Source of the DNA: CAZEGI01 sp964512105
GTDB taxonomy: Archaea > Altiarchaeota > Altiarchaeia > IMC4 > CAZEGI01
Assembly (NCBI GenBank): GCA_964512105.1
Contig: CAZEGI010000002.1
Location: 68,560 to 132,559 of the forward strand
Direction of reading: 5' to 3'
DNA length: 64,000 nt
The position numbers and the translations under genes are program-made. The notes under the pieces were generated by a model. The model saw nothing but the letters and a program-made list of their open reading frames with translations, ran no database searches and was not told the DNA's origin. Shown here one piece after another: positions 42,350 to 51,313 of this stretch. The stretch's first letter is position 1. Every line of letters begins with the position of its first letter.

Positions 42350-43255
42350 ATGAACCTCAACAAAATCGTTTATGGAATCCTGCTCCAAGTTCCCAGAGGC
42401 AGGGTAACGACCTACGGTGCAATAGCGTCCGCTTTGGGTGACATCCGAGCGTCACGCGCAATAGGCCAGATAATGAACCAAAATCCAAGGCCGGTGGTTG
42501 TACCCTGCCATCGTGTTGTGCATTCAAACGGAGAAATCGGTGGCTACAGCCGTGGCGTTGATGAGAAAATAAAACTCCTCGAGAGGGAAGGCATCGCGAT
42601 AAAAAACAACAAAATTCAAAATTTTGAAAATGCGATATTCAAGAAATTCAAAACAAAACCAATTCTGAAGGAATTGCGGGAAGAGCAGAAAAAACTTGCT
42701 AGAAAGGTGAAGCTGAAAGATTCCTTTGAAAAAATCGAAACCATTGCGGGAATTGATGTTTCGTATTCAAATTCCGAAGCCGTTGGTGCATGCGTGGTTT
42801 TTGATTATGGTAATAAAAAAATAATCGAAAAAATTAAAGTAAAAACAAAAGTAAATTTCCCATATATCCCGACATATCTTTCATATCGGGAGTTCCCTGT
42901 AATCCAGAAACTGATAAAAAAATTAAAAAATAGGCCAACGGTTTTAATGCTTGACGGGAATGGAATTCTGCATCCTCTCAGAATTGGTATAGCTTCGCAT
43001 GCCGGCGTTCTTCTCGATTTGCCTACAATCGGCGTTGCAAAAAAACTGCTCCTCGGCGAAGTCAGGGATTCAAAAATTTTTTATAACAAAAAATTGGCCG
43101 GTTACGCATTGGGGTTGAATTCAAAACCAATCTACATCTCTCCGGGAAGCAACATATCATTTGAAACAACTCTAAAACTTGTGAAGGAATTCTGCAGATT
43201 CAGAATACCCGAACCGTTAAGGCAGGCGCACATCCTCTCGCAAATCAGCCATTAA
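42350..43255 (+). CDS. Fusion of O6-alkylguanine-DNA alkyltransferase and endonuclease V
   Basis: 301 residues with two repair domains. Residues 1-85 form the MGMT-type active-site domain with VPCHRVVHSNGEIGGY (acceptor C53). Residues about 105-300 are endonuclease V: D136 in AGIDVSYS, PYIPTYLSYRE (Y172, E181), LMLDGNGILHP (D202) and ASHAGV. It should reverse O6-alkylguanine and nick next to deoxyinosine. The same domain order has been described in Ferroplasma. The 3' end overlaps the convergent DUF835 gene by 11 bases. Confidence 0.95.
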   Translation: MNLNKIVYGILLQVPRGRVTTYGAIASALGDIRASRAIGQIMNQNPRPVVVPCHRVVHSNGEIGGYSRGVDEKIKLLEREGIAIKNNKIQNFENAIFKKFKTKPILKELREEQKKLARKVKLKDSFEKIETIAGIDVSYSNSEAVGACVVFDYGNKKIIEKIKVKTKVNFPYIPTYLSYREFPVIQKLIKKLKNRPTVLMLDGNGILHPLRIGIASHAGVLLDLPTIGVAKKLLLGEVRDSKIFYNKKLAGYALGLNSKPIYISPGSNISFETTLKLVKEFCRFRIPEPLRQAHILSQISH

Positions 43256-44120
43256 ACTCGGTCATCTCCCGTTCGAGAAGGTGGAACTGCTTTTCGTCCA
43301 TAGCCGACGGGTCGATAGGCATTATCAGCCGCGATTTGCTTTCAGAAATTGCATCGTCTAGGGATTGGACAAACTTTATTACATCATCGAACGTGTTTTG
43401 CGTTATTAGATATTCCAAACCGTCAAGCATCACAACACCATTGTTCGTTTTCGAAATGAAGTCCTTTATGGTGTGGGCTAACTGGGTCAAATCGCGCGGT
43501 TCGATAATGTCCTTACCACTTCTTTCCGTGCTCAGCCATATTATCGGCGTTTTCTGCAGACCGTATAATCCTCTTATCCTCTTCGGATGTGTCCTCGTAA
43601 TGTACAATCCCTCAGCACCGTGCGTCACCATGTCGAGAAACACCTCATTGCTCTTAACCGGTTTTTCCTCGACCACAAGATAGCTCAAACTTTTCCTGAG
43701 TTTGTATATCTGCTCACCGTTACTCGGGCTCTCGGTTACCGGGACGATGGGCATTATCCTGTACTTGAAGCCCTTCTTCATCGGGGCGTAGAGGAGATAT
43801 GCGCCTACCGTCAGTGCGATAGCGATTATGGTCCTGCTTATCGTTTCTATCAATCCAAGAGTAGCAGCATTAATCTTTATGACCCTGTCGAGTCCGCCCA
43901 TCTTTATTTCGGATGTGCTGAAAATTAGAACCATGCCCGCGAGGTTGAATAGCAGAACCGCAAGCGCTGCGATGAACAGCCAGTACCACCCACTGAATCT
44001 CCGTTGTTCGACATAAATCCGCCTGTAAATTTTGACCCAGTAGATGACTGCCAGTAATGAAACAAGTATGGCGAATAAACTTACTATGAGTTCCCATGTT
44101 ATCGGAAGTGTTGGCATCAC
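43245..44120 (-). CDS. Membrane protein with C-terminal DUF835 domain
   Basis: 291 residues. Three hydrophobic helices occupy the N-terminal 130 (SLFAILVSLLAVIYWV, LFIAALAVLLFNLAGMVL, and one near 105). The C-terminal DUF835-like domain (about 145-290) has LYITRTHPKRIRG, PIIWLSTERSGKDIIEPRDL and NNGVVMLDGLEYLI, resembling a nucleoside-triphosphatase-like fold common in archaeal signalling proteins. Its role is unknown; it may report ligand or membrane state. Confidence 0.82.
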   Translation of the reverse strand: MMPTLPITWELIVSLFAILVSLLAVIYWVKIYRRIYVEQRRFSGWYWLFIAALAVLLFNLAGMVLIFSTSEIKMGGLDRVIKINAATLGLIETISRTIIAIALTVGAYLLYAPMKKGFKYRIMPIVPVTESPSNGEQIYKLRKSLSYLVVEEKPVKSNEVFLDMVTHGAEGLYITRTHPKRIRGLYGLQKTPIIWLSTERSGKDIIEPRDLTQLAHTIKDFISKTNNGVVMLDGLEYLITQNTFDDVIKFVQSLDDAISESKSRLIMPIDPSAMDEKQFHLLEREMTEFNG

Positions 44121-44151
44121 TTAAGTATGCGAATCTAGGGTAATAAAAATG

Positions 44152-45327
44152 TTATTTCCAATACTCGTTCTTCATAAACTCCCTGAGAAAAACGGTTGCA
44201 TACATCCCCCTTTCCAGTGAGAACTGCAAAACCACCTTATTCTTTTTGTCGTTCAACTCGTCTTTTTCGATTTTAAAAATTTTAAAATTTTCAGCAAACG
44301 AAAAGCAATTCCGGTATTCGCCTTTCGAACTAAGTTCCGGCAGCTCTTTAATTTCAAAATCTGTTTGTTTTATTTTTTCTTTTTCAAGGATTTTTGAACT
44401 TATCTCATCAATTTGAATTTCTGTCCCTACCAGCGGAAGTCTTTCGACATCAATTTCCCTATCAACATATTCGCTCAACGCCCTGTTGAAGACGTACGAC
44501 TGATAAGCGTGAACGAACATCCTGCTCAGGTTTTTCGGCAGTTTTTTTAGAGCGCCTTTAAAGTCGTTCGGGTTTTTCAAAAGATGATTCAGCATGGCAT
44601 TCTCATAGCCGAGGTGCTTCGGGAAAATCCGCACTGCTTCTTTGAAATCTTTTTTTTCGGCTAAAATCCTTCTTGCTCTTGTGGATTCTTCCCCTTCTTC
44701 GTCAAATTGCTCCGAAAGATAAATCATGACAGCGGATTCGAAATCGTTCTGCAATATCGCCTTGCCCACAAGATGCGTAATCGGCCGCGTTACCCCGAAC
44801 CTCTGAATTCCGTAAAAATTCGGAAATCCGGATTTCAGCTCTTTTGATATTTTTTCTATGCGGGTTTCGATTTCTTTTTTTCCCAAATCAATGTTCCTTA
44901 TAGTTATCGTGAATCTGTTGCCCTTAAGGTTGCCGAGATTTATTCTTACATCAGAATAAGAAAAATCGCTAAGCTCAATATCCTTGATTCTTAGGCTCTG
45001 TAATTTTTCAATCGGAACCTTCCATGCGGAGACGCGCTGCGTTGTCACTGCTTTTTTGTCCTTGGTTCCTGCAAAGCCGAAGCGGTTTTGGCTCACGCCG
45101 AGAACGCTCGAAATCTGTTTTATCGCGCGGAGCGTGTCCCAGTTGGTTTTTTTGAGCGTGAAGTGCGTGTGTTCGCCATCTTCGCTGATTTGTGCTCCCA
45201 GGGGTATTTCATTCACAACAAAATCTTCGGGAATCCGCTTTATGCGTCCGCCTATTCCCTCTTCCGTGGATTTGTAGGTTTCCACTCCGGTTTCGATTTC
45301 AAGTTTTGGAGGTTTTATTTTTGCCAT
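44152..45327 (-). CDS. truD: tRNA pseudouridine(13) synthase TruD
   Basis: 391 residues. The catalytic motif FGFAGTKDKKAVTTQRV (Asp near 85) and FPNFYGIQRFGVTRP near 160 are diagnostic for TruD/Pus7. An archaeal-type insertion domain with DFESAVMIYL and HAYQSYVFNRAL follows. It makes pseudouridine in tRNA. ATG at 45327 begins the conserved MAKIKPPKLE; a longer frame is antisense to the neighbouring gene. Only 13 bases separate it from the divergent MazG-like start. Confidence 0.94.
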   Translation of the reverse strand: MAKIKPPKLEIETGVETYKSTEEGIGGRIKRIPEDFVVNEIPLGAQISEDGEHTHFTLKKTNWDTLRAIKQISSVLGVSQNRFGFAGTKDKKAVTTQRVSAWKVPIEKLQSLRIKDIELSDFSYSDVRINLGNLKGNRFTITIRNIDLGKKEIETRIEKISKELKSGFPNFYGIQRFGVTRPITHLVGKAILQNDFESAVMIYLSEQFDEEGEESTRARRILAEKKDFKEAVRIFPKHLGYENAMLNHLLKNPNDFKGALKKLPKNLSRMFVHAYQSYVFNRALSEYVDREIDVERLPLVGTEIQIDEISSKILEKEKIKQTDFEIKELPELSSKGEYRNCFSFAENFKIFKIEKDELNDKKNKVVLQFSLERGMYATVFLREFMKNEYWK

Positions 45328-45340
45328 CCTATATGTAATA

Positions 45341-45637
45341 GTGGATATAACAAAAATGCAGCGAGAAGTCCGGGAATACGACAAAAAACACGGCTGGGAC
45401 AAAGATAGTGCAGAACACGTTGTTCTTCACATGCTGGAGGAACTCGGCGAAATTTCCAGGGAAGTGATGCGTGAAGGGGGTTACAAGAAGGAAGAAATAG
45501 ATAAAGAACGGCTTGCCGAGGAACTGACTGATCTATTATACCTCACCTTTAAACTCGCAAACCAGTTCGACATAAAACTGGACAAGGAGTGGGATGCGAT
45601 GCGGGAGCGTTACAAAACAAAGACGAGCAGGCTGTAA
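45341..45637 (+). CDS. MazG-like nucleotide pyrophosphohydrolase
   Basis: 98 residues with the all-alpha NTP pyrophosphatase signature: HMLEELGEISREV near 30 and RLAEELTDLLYLTFKLA near 57 supply the paired EExxE / ExxD metal sites. It probably hydrolyses non-canonical or excess NTPs. GTG at 45341 is proposed; ATG at 45356 (MQREVREYDKK) is an alternative that leaves 28 bases to the truD start. It is followed after seven bases by the methyltransferase-like gene. Confidence 0.85.
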   Translation: MDITKMQREVREYDKKHGWDKDSAEHVVLHMLEELGEISREVMREGGYKKEEIDKERLAEELTDLLYLTFKLANQFDIKLDKEWDAMRERYKTKTSRL

Positions 45638-45644
45638 AGATAAA

Positions 45645-46655
45645 ATGAGGGAGAAGGTCAAATCTGCTGGCGGGATTAAGCTGCCTGATTTATACTCTGG
45701 TGAGTTGGGGCAAAGGGTAAGAGAGTTGGTTGACAGGGGATTGAGCGATATCGAAGAAACAGAAAGACGTATGGGTAGGAGTTTTTACGAAATCGTTTCT
45801 TCACATCCTTCGATGCGCGGGGTTTACAGGGAAATTGCCTCTCTTTCGGGTGTTCAAAAACATCCAAGTCCTGTTGTTTTGGATATAGGTGGTGGGGGCG
45901 TTCTCGGCGATGTCATATGGGACTTACGTGTAGAGGCGGGCACTGGAAGTTACACCTATGTTCTTCTGGATGATAGCACGAGGGAGCTTGAGCATGCAAG
46001 AGAACGCTTCGCAAGCGGTAGAGAATTTGATGTGGAGGTATGTATGGGTGACCGTCTAGCTCTTGGAAGATTTGATGGAAGACCCGACTTTGCGTTCCAT
46101 ATATTACCTACATTTAATGAACAATTACAGAGGATTTATGCCGAGCAGTTTCGTGTTTATGCAGATATGCTCGAAAGAGGCCATTCTTCAGCGTTGAGAT
46201 ATCAAGCGGGGGTACTTGGCAATATCCAACCACTTATAAGTCGGGAATGGGATTTACTTTTCTTTAGGAGTTTGGTTGCTGTCAAAACCCCCGGCGTAGT
46301 TGTCTGGGCTCAGAAGAAACCTATGGAGGAAGATAAGTGGGTCAAAGATTTAAGCAGGCTTTCACAGAGTTTCGGATTCGAGACGATATGTGTCGGGGAA
46401 GTTGAAATACCAGACGAAGCCATGCGGGCGTTTTTAGAATATCATGGTACTGAAAAAACCAACAAAATCGATGTTTTTGCGGTCAGAAAGTCTGATTCTG
46501 ACAGAGCCAAAGCAGAGTATGCGGTTAACCTGCAGAGGGATGCCAGACGGAAGTTTAATTTGCTACAGGCGATAAGAGCCAGGGATGGCGCTGTTACACT
46601 GAGGCAGGATAAGAACACTCTGTTAAGACAATTTGAGAATGAAATTCAGAGCTAG
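45645..46655 (+). CDS. Putative SAM-dependent methyltransferase-like protein
   Basis: 336 residues, family not recognised. Residues about 62-120 resemble a Rossmann methyltransferase: VVLDIGGGGVLGD (motif I), then a strand ending LLDDS (acidic motif II) and FDVEVCMGDRL. A downstream FAFHILPTFNEQL region may bind substrate. The Arg-rich C-terminal tail (residues 300-336) could bind nucleic acid. Substrate unknown. It forms a close trio with the MazG-like gene and the next small gene, whose start it overlaps. Confidence 0.5.
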   Translation: MREKVKSAGGIKLPDLYSGELGQRVRELVDRGLSDIEETERRMGRSFYEIVSSHPSMRGVYREIASLSGVQKHPSPVVLDIGGGGVLGDVIWDLRVEAGTGSYTYVLLDDSTRELEHARERFASGREFDVEVCMGDRLALGRFDGRPDFAFHILPTFNEQLQRIYAEQFRVYADMLERGHSSALRYQAGVLGNIQPLISREWDLLFFRSLVAVKTPGVVVWAQKKPMEEDKWVKDLSRLSQSFGFETICVGEVEIPDEAMRAFLEYHGTEKTNKIDVFAVRKSDSDRAKAEYAVNLQRDARRKFNLLQAIRARDGAVTLRQDKNTLLRQFENEIQS

Positions 46656-47163
46656 GGGAAAAGCCGCAATATCACATGGCTTAGGAAAACTGAAAGAGGT
46701 CAGTGATTTTACTTTTGAACAATTCGACTGGAAAAATCCTGAAGAGGTTGCATGGTATATCCCACTCGGAAAGCCCCACCTGATTACATGGTATCGAGAA
46801 CATGAGATTCCACTAAGTGTGGTAAGAGATGAGGATATGGTTGTTGGTGTTCTTCATGAAGCTGGCGAGACATGGGAAAATATGAAATCAGAATCAATAG
46901 CGTTTGGGAGTGCTGCTTCTAGGCGCCCGCCTTATTGCTATCACCATTTTGGTGTTGGAGTTAAAGAGGAAAAGGCAAAGGAAGTATTCAAGGCGGTTAT
47001 TGACCAACTAAAGGAACACGGGCGGAATATGAACTGGGATGGGGTTTCAATATGTAATGAGGCGCTACCGGCAGATGTGGTAAGGTATGGTGTCGACTTG
47101 GGTGGCGAATTATTCGATGAAGGGCGTATAACGATTTTTCCACTAGAAAAAGATAACTATTAA
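46639..47163 (+). CDS. Hypothetical protein (174 aa), possibly acetyltransferase-like
   Basis: About 174 residues, unrecognised. The layout (MVVGVLHEAG strand; HHFGVGVKEEKAKEVFKAVI turn-helix; then SICNEALPADVVRYGVDLGG) is faintly like a GNAT fold, but no acetyl-CoA signature is clear. It has a basic N-terminus (MKFRARGKAAISHG). The ATG at 46639 lies inside the 3' end of the methyltransferase-like gene (17-base overlap), so the two are probably cotranslated. A TTG at 46633 is an alternative start. Confidence 0.48.
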   Translation: MKFRARGKAAISHGLGKLKEVSDFTFEQFDWKNPEEVAWYIPLGKPHLITWYREHEIPLSVVRDEDMVVGVLHEAGETWENMKSESIAFGSAASRRPPYCYHHFGVGVKEEKAKEVFKAVIDQLKEHGRNMNWDGVSICNEALPADVVRYGVDLGGELFDEGRITIFPLEKDNY

Positions 47164-47205
47164 TTTAATGGAAGAAAGTTATAATACTTCATCTTTATAC
47201 ATACA

Positions 47206-48435
47206 ATGGAATACGAAATCCTAAAGGTACCTGGGATAAACGTAACCGCAAGGCTCGACGACGGCGTTATGAGGGTCGGTGTCAAAGGCGGGTTGACGAA
47301 ATTTTTCAACACGCGGATTCAGAAAATCGCAGACCACATAAACAACGAAAAGCCGGCTGCGGTATTTGACGACAAATTTTATTACTCGCTGTATGTTCCC
47401 CCAATTCCGAGCAAGGCGTTCAAGCGCGTGATGAAAGCCCGCGTGATAAAGAACGTGATGAGAAGATTCATTCCTGAAGCCGCGACACTTGCGATAACAC
47501 AGAGATGTCCGTGCAAGTGCATCCACTGTAGCGCATACGGACGAGACAGGAGCAAGGAGCTTCCAACCGCTGTCTGGAAAAAAATCATAGACGATCTGCT
47601 CGCAATGGGCTGTTATAACGTTACATTTACCGGTGGCGAGCCTACGCTTCGCGAGGATTTATACGAGCTGATAAAACACGTTGACAAGGAAAAGGCAATA
47701 ACACAGATGTTCACCACCGGCTACTTCCTTGACAAAAAAATGGCAAAAAAACTGAAGGATGCGGGTCTACAGGCCGTGCAGATAAGCATCGACAGTCCCG
47801 ATCCAAAAGAGCATAATAAGCTCCGCGGAATTCCCGGACTATTTGACAAGGCGATGGATGCTATAAAAAACGCAAAGGAAGCCGGCTTGCTGGTCGGGAT
47901 TTCGACCTATGCAACGCACGAGAACCTGAATAACGGGAAACTTTTGAAACTAATAAACCTGGCTGGAGAATGGGGCGTAAATGAAGTCACGGTCTTCGAT
48001 GCGGTTCCAACTGGAAGATTCATTGACAGGGGGATAATGTTGACTCCCAACGACAACAAAAAACTTATAACCATGCACCACCAATTAAATTCAAGGAAAA
48101 AGGGTTCTCGGGTTTCCATCATGGCTTACGTAAAGGGCCCGGATGCTGCGGGATGCATATCCGGAAGAACGTACGTTCACGTCACGGCAGCCGGCGAGGT
48201 CTGCCCCTGCGATTTCACGCCGCTGTCGTTCGGGAACGTGACAAAGGAAAACATAAAGAAAGTCTGGGGCCGGATAAGAAAACATCCGGAATACAAATGC
48301 GAACGCTTAACATGCCAGATGCAGGTGCCGGATTTCAGAAAAAGATACATCGAAAAAATTCCAGATGGAGTCGAGATGCCGTATCCTATAAATACGCTGG
48401 ACAGGCACTGCTCGCAGATAGGAGGTTTCAAATGA
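47206..48435 (+). CDS. Radical SAM/SPASM-type protein
   Basis: 409 residues. About 95 residues precede the radical SAM motif C101, C105, C108 (CPCKCIHCSAYG), followed by FTGGEPTLREDLYEL near 145. The C-terminal part has cysteines for auxiliary clusters (AAGCISGRTYVHVTAAGEVCPC, with GC and CPC groups; CERLTCQM near 366). Family members modify peptides, proteins or heme. It overlaps trpS by four bases (ATGA), starting a three-gene coupled operon with trpS and aroA. Confidence 0.87.
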   Translation: MEYEILKVPGINVTARLDDGVMRVGVKGGLTKFFNTRIQKIADHINNEKPAAVFDDKFYYSLYVPPIPSKAFKRVMKARVIKNVMRRFIPEAATLAITQRCPCKCIHCSAYGRDRSKELPTAVWKKIIDDLLAMGCYNVTFTGGEPTLREDLYELIKHVDKEKAITQMFTTGYFLDKKMAKKLKDAGLQAVQISIDSPDPKEHNKLRGIPGLFDKAMDAIKNAKEAGLLVGISTYATHENLNNGKLLKLINLAGEWGVNEVTVFDAVPTGRFIDRGIMLTPNDNKKLITMHHQLNSRKKGSRVSIMAYVKGPDAAGCISGRTYVHVTAAGEVCPCDFTPLSFGNVTKENIKKVWGRIRKHPEYKCERLTCQMQVPDFRKRYIEKIPDGVEMPYPINTLDRHCSQIGGFK

Positions 48436-49517
48436 ATCAAAGAATAGACCCATGGGGGTCAAACGAAATAGCGGATTACAAAAAACTGATGACCGAATTC
48501 GGCATGGAGCCGATTGAGAAATACCAAAAGAGGTTTGACGACCTTCTCTACATCCGCAGGGGCGTAATCTTCGGCCACCGGGATTTCGGCAGAATCGCGG
48601 ATGCCATCGAAAACAAAAAAACTTACGCCATGATGACCGGTCTGATGCCCTCCGGAAAGTTTCACTTCGGGCACAAGATGGTTGCGGACGAGATAATATG
48701 GTTCCAGAACAAAGGGGCAAAAATTTTCATTTGCTCGGCAGACATTGAGTCTTACCTAATGAGGGACGTTCCTCTAAATGAGGCGAGGAAAATCGCTATA
48801 GACGAATACCTCATCAACTATATTGCTCTTGGTCTGAAGCCCGATAATGTCACGTTCTGGTTCCAGTCGGATTACAGAAAGGAGTATTACAGATTATGTG
48901 ACCTGGTTGCAAAGGAGGTTACGTTTAATGAGCTTAAGGGCATCTATGGCGAACTTACGACAGGCAAAATAATCTCTGCCCTGAAGCAGGTCGGCGACAT
49001 CCTGCACCCGCAACTCAACGAGCTTGGTGGACCAAAACCGGTCGTTGTGCCGGTCGGTGTTGACCAGGACCCGCATCTGCGCTTGACGAGGGACGTCGCC
49101 TCACGCTTCAGGGACGCGAAATTCATTCCTCCGTCAGCAACCTACCATAAATTCATGCGGGGCATACAGGGCGGCAAGATGAGTTCTTCGAATTCAAAGT
49201 CGTATATCTCACTGAGTGGTGACCCGAAAACTGAGGCAAAGAAAGTCATGTCTGCAAAAACGGGTGGACGTGCAACCGTTGAAGAACAGAAAAAACTCGG
49301 TGGCACTCCGGAAGACTGCGTTGTATACGAAATTTTTTTGTATCATCTAATGCCAAACGACAAAGAACTCGAAAAGAGATACAGCGAATGCAGGAGCGGA
49401 AAAATAATGTGCGGCGAGTGCAAGAAGGATTGTGCCGAGAGACTGGAAAAATTCCTGGTCGAGCATCACAAAAAACGCGAAAAGGCAAAGGGAATGGTCG
49501 GTAAAATATCAAAATGA
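48432..49517 (+). CDS. trpS: Tryptophanyl-tRNA synthetase
   Basis: 361 residues, archaeal/eukaryotic-type TrpRS. The class I HIGH-like motif is PSGKFHFGH (73-81), and the KMSKS counterpart is GGKMSSSNS near 250. VGVDQDPHLRLTRDVA near 210 is characteristic. A C-terminal Cys cluster (CRSGKIMCGECKKDC) may bind zinc. ATG at 48432 overlaps the upstream stop; longer frames overlap the radical SAM gene. Its own 3' end overlaps aroA by four bases. Confidence 0.96.
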   Translation: MNQRIDPWGSNEIADYKKLMTEFGMEPIEKYQKRFDDLLYIRRGVIFGHRDFGRIADAIENKKTYAMMTGLMPSGKFHFGHKMVADEIIWFQNKGAKIFICSADIESYLMRDVPLNEARKIAIDEYLINYIALGLKPDNVTFWFQSDYRKEYYRLCDLVAKEVTFNELKGIYGELTTGKIISALKQVGDILHPQLNELGGPKPVVVPVGVDQDPHLRLTRDVASRFRDAKFIPPSATYHKFMRGIQGGKMSSSNSKSYISLSGDPKTEAKKVMSAKTGGRATVEEQKKLGGTPEDCVVYEIFLYHLMPNDKELEKRYSECRSGKIMCGECKKDCAERLEKFLVEHHKKREKAKGMVGKISK

Positions 49518-50785
49518 TTCTAACGTCCGAAAAAACAGAAAAACTTTCTGGCGTCGTGTCCGTTCCGGGAAGCAAAAGCTACACCATAAGGGCGGTGGTT
49601 GCAGCGGCACTGGCTGAAGGAATTTCCATAATAAAAAACCCGTTGATTTCTGATGATACAAAGGCGTGCATCGAGATATGTGAAAAGATTGGCGCTAAAA
49701 TAAAAAAGAAAGAAAATGAACTTGAGGTTATGGGTGTAGGTGGAATTATAAAGAATCCTCATGAAACACTGAATACAAAAAATTCCGGAACAACAATAAG
49801 ACTGATGACCGCGGTTGCAAGTCTGTGCGATGAGGAGATAACGCTCACGGGTGACGAGTCAATACAAAGAAGACCGATACAGCCGTTGCTGGATGCGTTG
49901 AATCAGCTCGGTGTTCAATCAAACTCAACCAACGGATGCCCGCCGGTAATGGTCAAGGGGCCGCTGATTGGCGGAAGGTGCAAAATTCCGGGAGACGTAA
50001 GCTCGCAGTTCATCTCCGCTCTGCTGATGGCGTCACCTCTTGCGCGGAAAGATGTGGAGATCGAAATAACGACGGAACTCAAATCACGACCGTACATAGA
50101 TCTAACCTTACTCATCCTAAAAAAATTCGGAATAAAAATCGAAAACAAGAATTATAAAAAATTCGCGATTCCAGCCGGGCAAAGATATTCTGCTGTGAAA
50201 TACACCGTTGAATGCGATTATTCATCGGCCGCTTTTCTGCTTGCTGCAGCCGCGTTGACAAAATCAAACGTGACTGTCACAAACCTGTTCAGGAATTCAA
50301 AACAGGCAGATAAAAAAATAATTGAAATCTTAAAAAGGATGGGTGCTCAGGCTAGGGTCAGTGCCGACAAAGTTTCAATAAAAGGAACAGGAAATCTTAA
50401 AGGAATAACCATCGATTTGTCGCAGTCGCCGGATCTGGTTCCGATAATGGCAGTTCTTGGTTCGTTGGCAAAAGGAAAAACCGTTATCAAAAATGTGGAG
50501 CATGCGCGACTGAAGGAGTGTGACAGGATTAAGGCCATGGCAACGGAGCTGAAGAAAATGGGCGCAGATATCGATGAGAGAAAAGACGGTTTTGTCATCA
50601 ATGGCGGAAAGCTGAAAGGGGCATCTGTGGATGGATGGCGCGACCATCGCATTGTAATGGCACTGGCGGTTGCAGGTCTTTGTGCGGATGGTAGGACAAG
50701 AATATCCGATGCTGAATTCGTCGGAGTAACGTTCCCGAATTTTGCTGAATTGATGCGAAAACTAGACGCAAATATTCGTATTTAA
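49514..50785 (+). CDS. aroA: 3-phosphoshikimate 1-carboxyvinyltransferase (EPSP synthase)
   Basis: 423 residues with duplicated domains. Conserved are VPGSKSYTIRAVVAAALA near 16 (PGSKS phosphate-binding), KNSGTTIRLMTAVASL near 93, GDESIQRRPIQPLLDAL near 115, and DHRIVMALAVAGL near 380. It transfers enolpyruvate to shikimate 3-phosphate. It is the third gene of the radical SAM-trpS-aroA operon. The promoter of the hdr operon appears to overlap its end. Confidence 0.96.
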   Translation: MILTSEKTEKLSGVVSVPGSKSYTIRAVVAAALAEGISIIKNPLISDDTKACIEICEKIGAKIKKKENELEVMGVGGIIKNPHETLNTKNSGTTIRLMTAVASLCDEEITLTGDESIQRRPIQPLLDALNQLGVQSNSTNGCPPVMVKGPLIGGRCKIPGDVSSQFISALLMASPLARKDVEIEITTELKSRPYIDLTLLILKKFGIKIENKNYKKFAIPAGQRYSAVKYTVECDYSSAAFLLAAAALTKSNVTVTNLFRNSKQADKKIIEILKRMGAQARVSADKVSIKGTGNLKGITIDLSQSPDLVPIMAVLGSLAKGKTVIKNVEHARLKECDRIKAMATELKKMGADIDERKDGFVINGGKLKGASVDGWRDHRIVMALAVAGLCADGRTRISDAEFVGVTFPNFAELMRKLDANIRI

Positions 50786-50820
50786 TAGCTAAAAACTTTT
50801 ATACTACTCTCATAATCCAC

Positions 50821-50828
50821 AGGTGGTG
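50821..50828 (+). promoter_or_regulatory. Ribosome-binding site fixing the TTG start of hdrC
   Basis: AGGTGGTG lies five bases before the TTG at 50834, supporting that unusual start. Upstream, tatttaatag (50779-50788), overlapping the aroA stop, and cttttatact (50796-50805) are TATA-like candidates for the hdr operon promoter. Confidence 0.5.
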
Positions 50829-50833
50829 TAAAT

Positions 50834-51313
50834 TTGAAGGCTATTAGTTCTAACAAAAAAACAGAATTGGATACTACGTTCAGGTCCCGCGTTATCGAAC
50901 ATCTTGGCGGCGAAAATCTCGGAGCATGTTTTCAGTGTGGTACGTGCAGTGCATCGTGTCCTATACAGCTTATCGACGAGCGCTACAACCCAAGAAAAAT
51001 CATAAGAAGGGCGCTGCTCGGGTCAAAAGATGTTCTCTCGGAAGATTTCATATGGTTGTGCGTCAACTGTTATTCGTGTTATGAGCGTTGCCCCCAGGAT
51101 GTCCGCGTTACAGAAGTCATAAATGCAATAAAAAACCTCGCTGTGGAAGATGGCATCGTACATCCATCACTTGTGAAGTTGATCGAAGTTCTCAAGGAAC
51201 GTGGCACGACCTACGAAGTCGGCAAGTTAGAAAATCAAAAACGCGAACGCCTAGGACTTCCAATCATTGATAAAAAATCAGACGACATCAAAAAGATACT
51301 TGATAAAAAATGA
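50834..51313 (+). CDS. hdrC: Heterodisulfide reductase subunit C (HdrC)
   Basis: 159 residues with two [4Fe-4S] motifs: CFQCGTCSASCPIQ (C35-C45 region) and CVNCYSCYERCPQ near 77. The ferredoxin-like HdrC relays electrons from HdrA to HdrB. The start is TTG, supported by AGGTGGTG. The stop overlaps the hdrB ATG. It heads a seven-gene operon in which every junction overlaps by 4-14 bases. Confidence 0.94.
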   Translation: MKAISSNKKTELDTTFRSRVIEHLGGENLGACFQCGTCSASCPIQLIDERYNPRKIIRRALLGSKDVLSEDFIWLCVNCYSCYERCPQDVRVTEVINAIKNLAVEDGIVHPSLVKLIEVLKERGTTYEVGKLENQKRERLGLPIIDKKSDDIKKILDKK

